The position numbers and the translations under genes were made by a program. A stretch of 64,000 nt of DNA. Source: Niebla homalea (lineage: Eukaryota > Ascomycota > Lecanoromycetes > Lecanorales > Ramalinaceae). Positions 62,718 through 64,000 of this stretch are shown here, piece by piece. The stretch lies in contig JAHGAU010000021.1 of NCBI GenBank assembly GCA_019925105.1, positions 434,001 to 498,000 on the forward strand. The letters run 5' to 3'. Positions within the stretch are counted from its first letter, which is position 1; every line of letters starts with the position of its first letter. The notes beneath the pieces are model-generated. The model saw only the letters and a program-made list of their open reading frames with translations, did not search any database and was not told where the DNA came from.

Positions 62718-63095
62718 GGTTTTTTCATCATTTACTTTATTTATTATAGATCTTTAAACGGTTTTATATATTACTTTTTTTAAAGGCAGTATTATTCTTT
62801 TATAATACGTACTTTAGTTCATAGTTTATCTACGTTTTATTTATATATAATGTTTAATTTAACTTTAAAGAAAATATTAATAAAGGTATATTTTAAGTAT
62901 TTAATATACCTTACGTTAATATTTAATATCGTTAACCTTCCCGCTTATATTTAATTATACTTTTATCAAATTTACGTTTTTTTTATAGTATTTTATTAAA
63001 TCTGGTTATTAAATTTTATTATTCTTATTACCTTATATATAACGCTTAATATTAAAATAAACTAAACATTATATATACGGAGAAAGTTTCCTATA
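62718..63095. other. Unassigned AT-rich stretch between LINE-F and MITE
   Basis: It may be continued E5 DNA, but no frame links it convincingly to the gag-like region before 56914. No LTR, repeat partner or gene is visible. Confidence 0.4.
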
Positions 63096-63620
63096 TCTGT
63101 AAATTTGTGAACCAGCATATAAGCACTCCGAGTGTAAGCGAACAGATTGAGCAGGTTGAACTTATATCCCCCCTCGCTAGGCCTCTAAGCGCTCGCGAGT
63201 ATCCGGCTTGCTCGTGAGTTTCCCACTTGCTCGTGAATTTTTTTACTTAAGGATTTTTTAATTAAATTACCCCCTTTAACTAACCCCCTTTAAGGATAAA
63301 TTACTAGCTCCAAGGGTAACTTTTAGCTAGATTAACCGAATCTATAATCTATTTTTAAAAACGTTAAATATTACGGCTTATAGGGGGGGTAACGGTAATA
63401 CCCGCTGTTAAGAAAGCTTAAATAAAAAAATTTATAAAAAATAAAAATCATTATTTTACCGTTTTAAACGTTTTTATTTTTAACTTTTTTTTACCCGCTC
63501 GGGACCGCTCGGAGCGCTCGTGAGTTTCCTGGGATTCTCGTGAGTGACTCACGAGCGATCTGGGTGAATAAATCACCTTTATTTTATTCACTCGATCCGA
63601 GCAGGTCGCAGATTTGCTGA
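63096..63620. mobile_element. MITE-like element with terminal inverted repeats
   Basis: The left end TCTGTAAATTTGTGAACC and the right end (minus strand TCAGCAAATCTGCGACC) form an imperfect terminal inverted repeat of about 17 bases, differing mainly by RIP-type transitions and one extra base. TATA (63092-63095) and TGTA (63621-63624) flank it and could be a RIP-altered 4-bp TSD. The 525-bp interior has no coding frame. GC-rich arms carry several GCTCGTGAGT or GCTCGCGAGT copies, with inverse copies on the right, around an AT-rich centre. The superfamily is not clear; it would need a transposase in trans. Confidence 0.55.
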
Positions 63621-63624
63621 TGTA

Positions 63625-63683
63625 TTTTCCTATTTATAAATATTTTCTTTAAGTATATATATTTCTTTAGAAGAAATTTTATG
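63625..63683. other. Spacer before LINE-G
   Basis: A short AT-rich stretch, probably the target in which LINE-G inserted. The LINE leader most likely begins near 63681, since AAGAAATGG precedes the start. Confidence 0.45.
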
Positions 63684-64000
63684 AAGAAATGGCGACGAAC
63701 GAAGGGACCCCAGAGGTCCAAAACGATGCGTATACGTATAGCTCTGGTGACAGTGAGAGAGGTATATTAAGTATAATAAGTAAAAGTAACGTGGCGGTTG
63801 AGAATAAGGTAGTAAACGGGCAAATAACTTATATTAATAGAAATAGCGATAACGCGTACGGGTAATATAATAATAATAAGCCGGATAACGCTTAAAATAA
63901 ATAAGGAAATTAAGGTTAATAAAATATACGTATTAAGGCATATAAAACGCGTAATAATAGGGCGGAAATAATAGGTAAATAAGGGGGTAAAAAGGCCGGT
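63684..64000 (+). mobile_element. LINE-G, 5' end (partial)
   Basis: This is the seventh LINE, cut by the right window edge. Its 5' end keeps more CA/TG than the other copies, so the ORF1 start is the best-preserved version in the window. Confidence 0.85.
63689..64000 (+). pseudogene. LINE-G ORF1, N-terminal part
   Basis: The ATG at 63689 is followed by ATNEGTPEVQNDAYTYSSGD and SERGILSIISKSNVAVENKV, open for about 58 codons before the first stop. GGACCCCAGAGGTCC at 63706-63720 can form a small hairpin within the first ten codons and recurs in the other LINEs. An upstream ATG eight bases earlier is out of frame. The remainder is outside the window. Confidence 0.75.

Noticed and set aside
1..64000. 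Mitochondrial, apicoplast or Plasmodium-type genome because of the extreme AT content
   Set aside because: There are no organelle or host genes, and the content is fungal Gypsy and LINE elements with C-to-T/G-to-A decay typical of RIP.

Overview
This window looks like gene-free, AT-rich heterochromatin from a filamentous ascomycete (Pezizomycotina). I found no host gene, rRNA, tRNA or CRISPR array. No open frame in 64 kb exceeds about 77 codons. Nearly all of it is transposable-element DNA showing the signature of repeat-induced point mutation (RIP): TpA is everywhere, CpA/TpG is scarce, and TAA/TAG stops sit where Gln or Trp codons are expected. Family assignments come from protein motifs read by eye through these stops and from paired LTRs and target-site duplications (TSDs); no database was searched.

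Layout. Positions 1-278 are the 5' end of a minus-strand LTR element (E0) that continues off the left edge. From 765 to 54070 one minus-strand Ty3/Gypsy element (E4; 176-bp LTRs, TSD TAAAC) encloses everything else. Inside it lies a plus-strand chromodomain Gypsy (E1, 1081-33773; 185-bp LTRs, TSD CGTAT). E1 is split by three insertions: LINE-A (minus, 5602-18585, TSD TAAGAAAAGATAT), LINE-C (plus, 19033-24849, TSD ATATTGTGAAGTAA) and a second chromodomain Gypsy, E3 (minus, 25822-33087, TSD GATAA). LINE-A is itself split by a small LTR element (7513-8895, TSD GTTAA) and by LINE-B (plus, 9775-15528, TSD ATATTTCGTTA). Two head-to-tail LINEs (D and E, 42046-53635) occupy one target inside E4. Removing the insertions gives E1 about 6.6 kb, E4 about 9.0 kb, E3 7.3 kb and each LINE about 5.8 kb, all plausible full lengths.

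Right of E4 are a poorly identified stretch, the 5' end of another LTR element (E5, LTR from 54617, gag-like decay to about 56913), LINE-F (minus, 56914-62717), an unassigned stretch, a MITE-like element with imperfect terminal inverted repeats (63096-63620), and the first 312 bases of LINE-G's ORF1.

How the parts work together: the Gypsy elements carried gag, protease, reverse transcriptase, RNase H, integrase and a C-terminal chromodomain. The LINEs carried an ORF1 with a zinc knuckle and an ORF2 with endonuclease and reverse transcriptase, ending in an (ATCA)n tail, and look like the fungal Tad1-type group. All are now dead. The most informative observations are the complete insertion order, a graded loss of RIP towards the outer edge of each LTR, LINEs that all keep their 5' ends, and a primer-binding site shared by four LTR elements.
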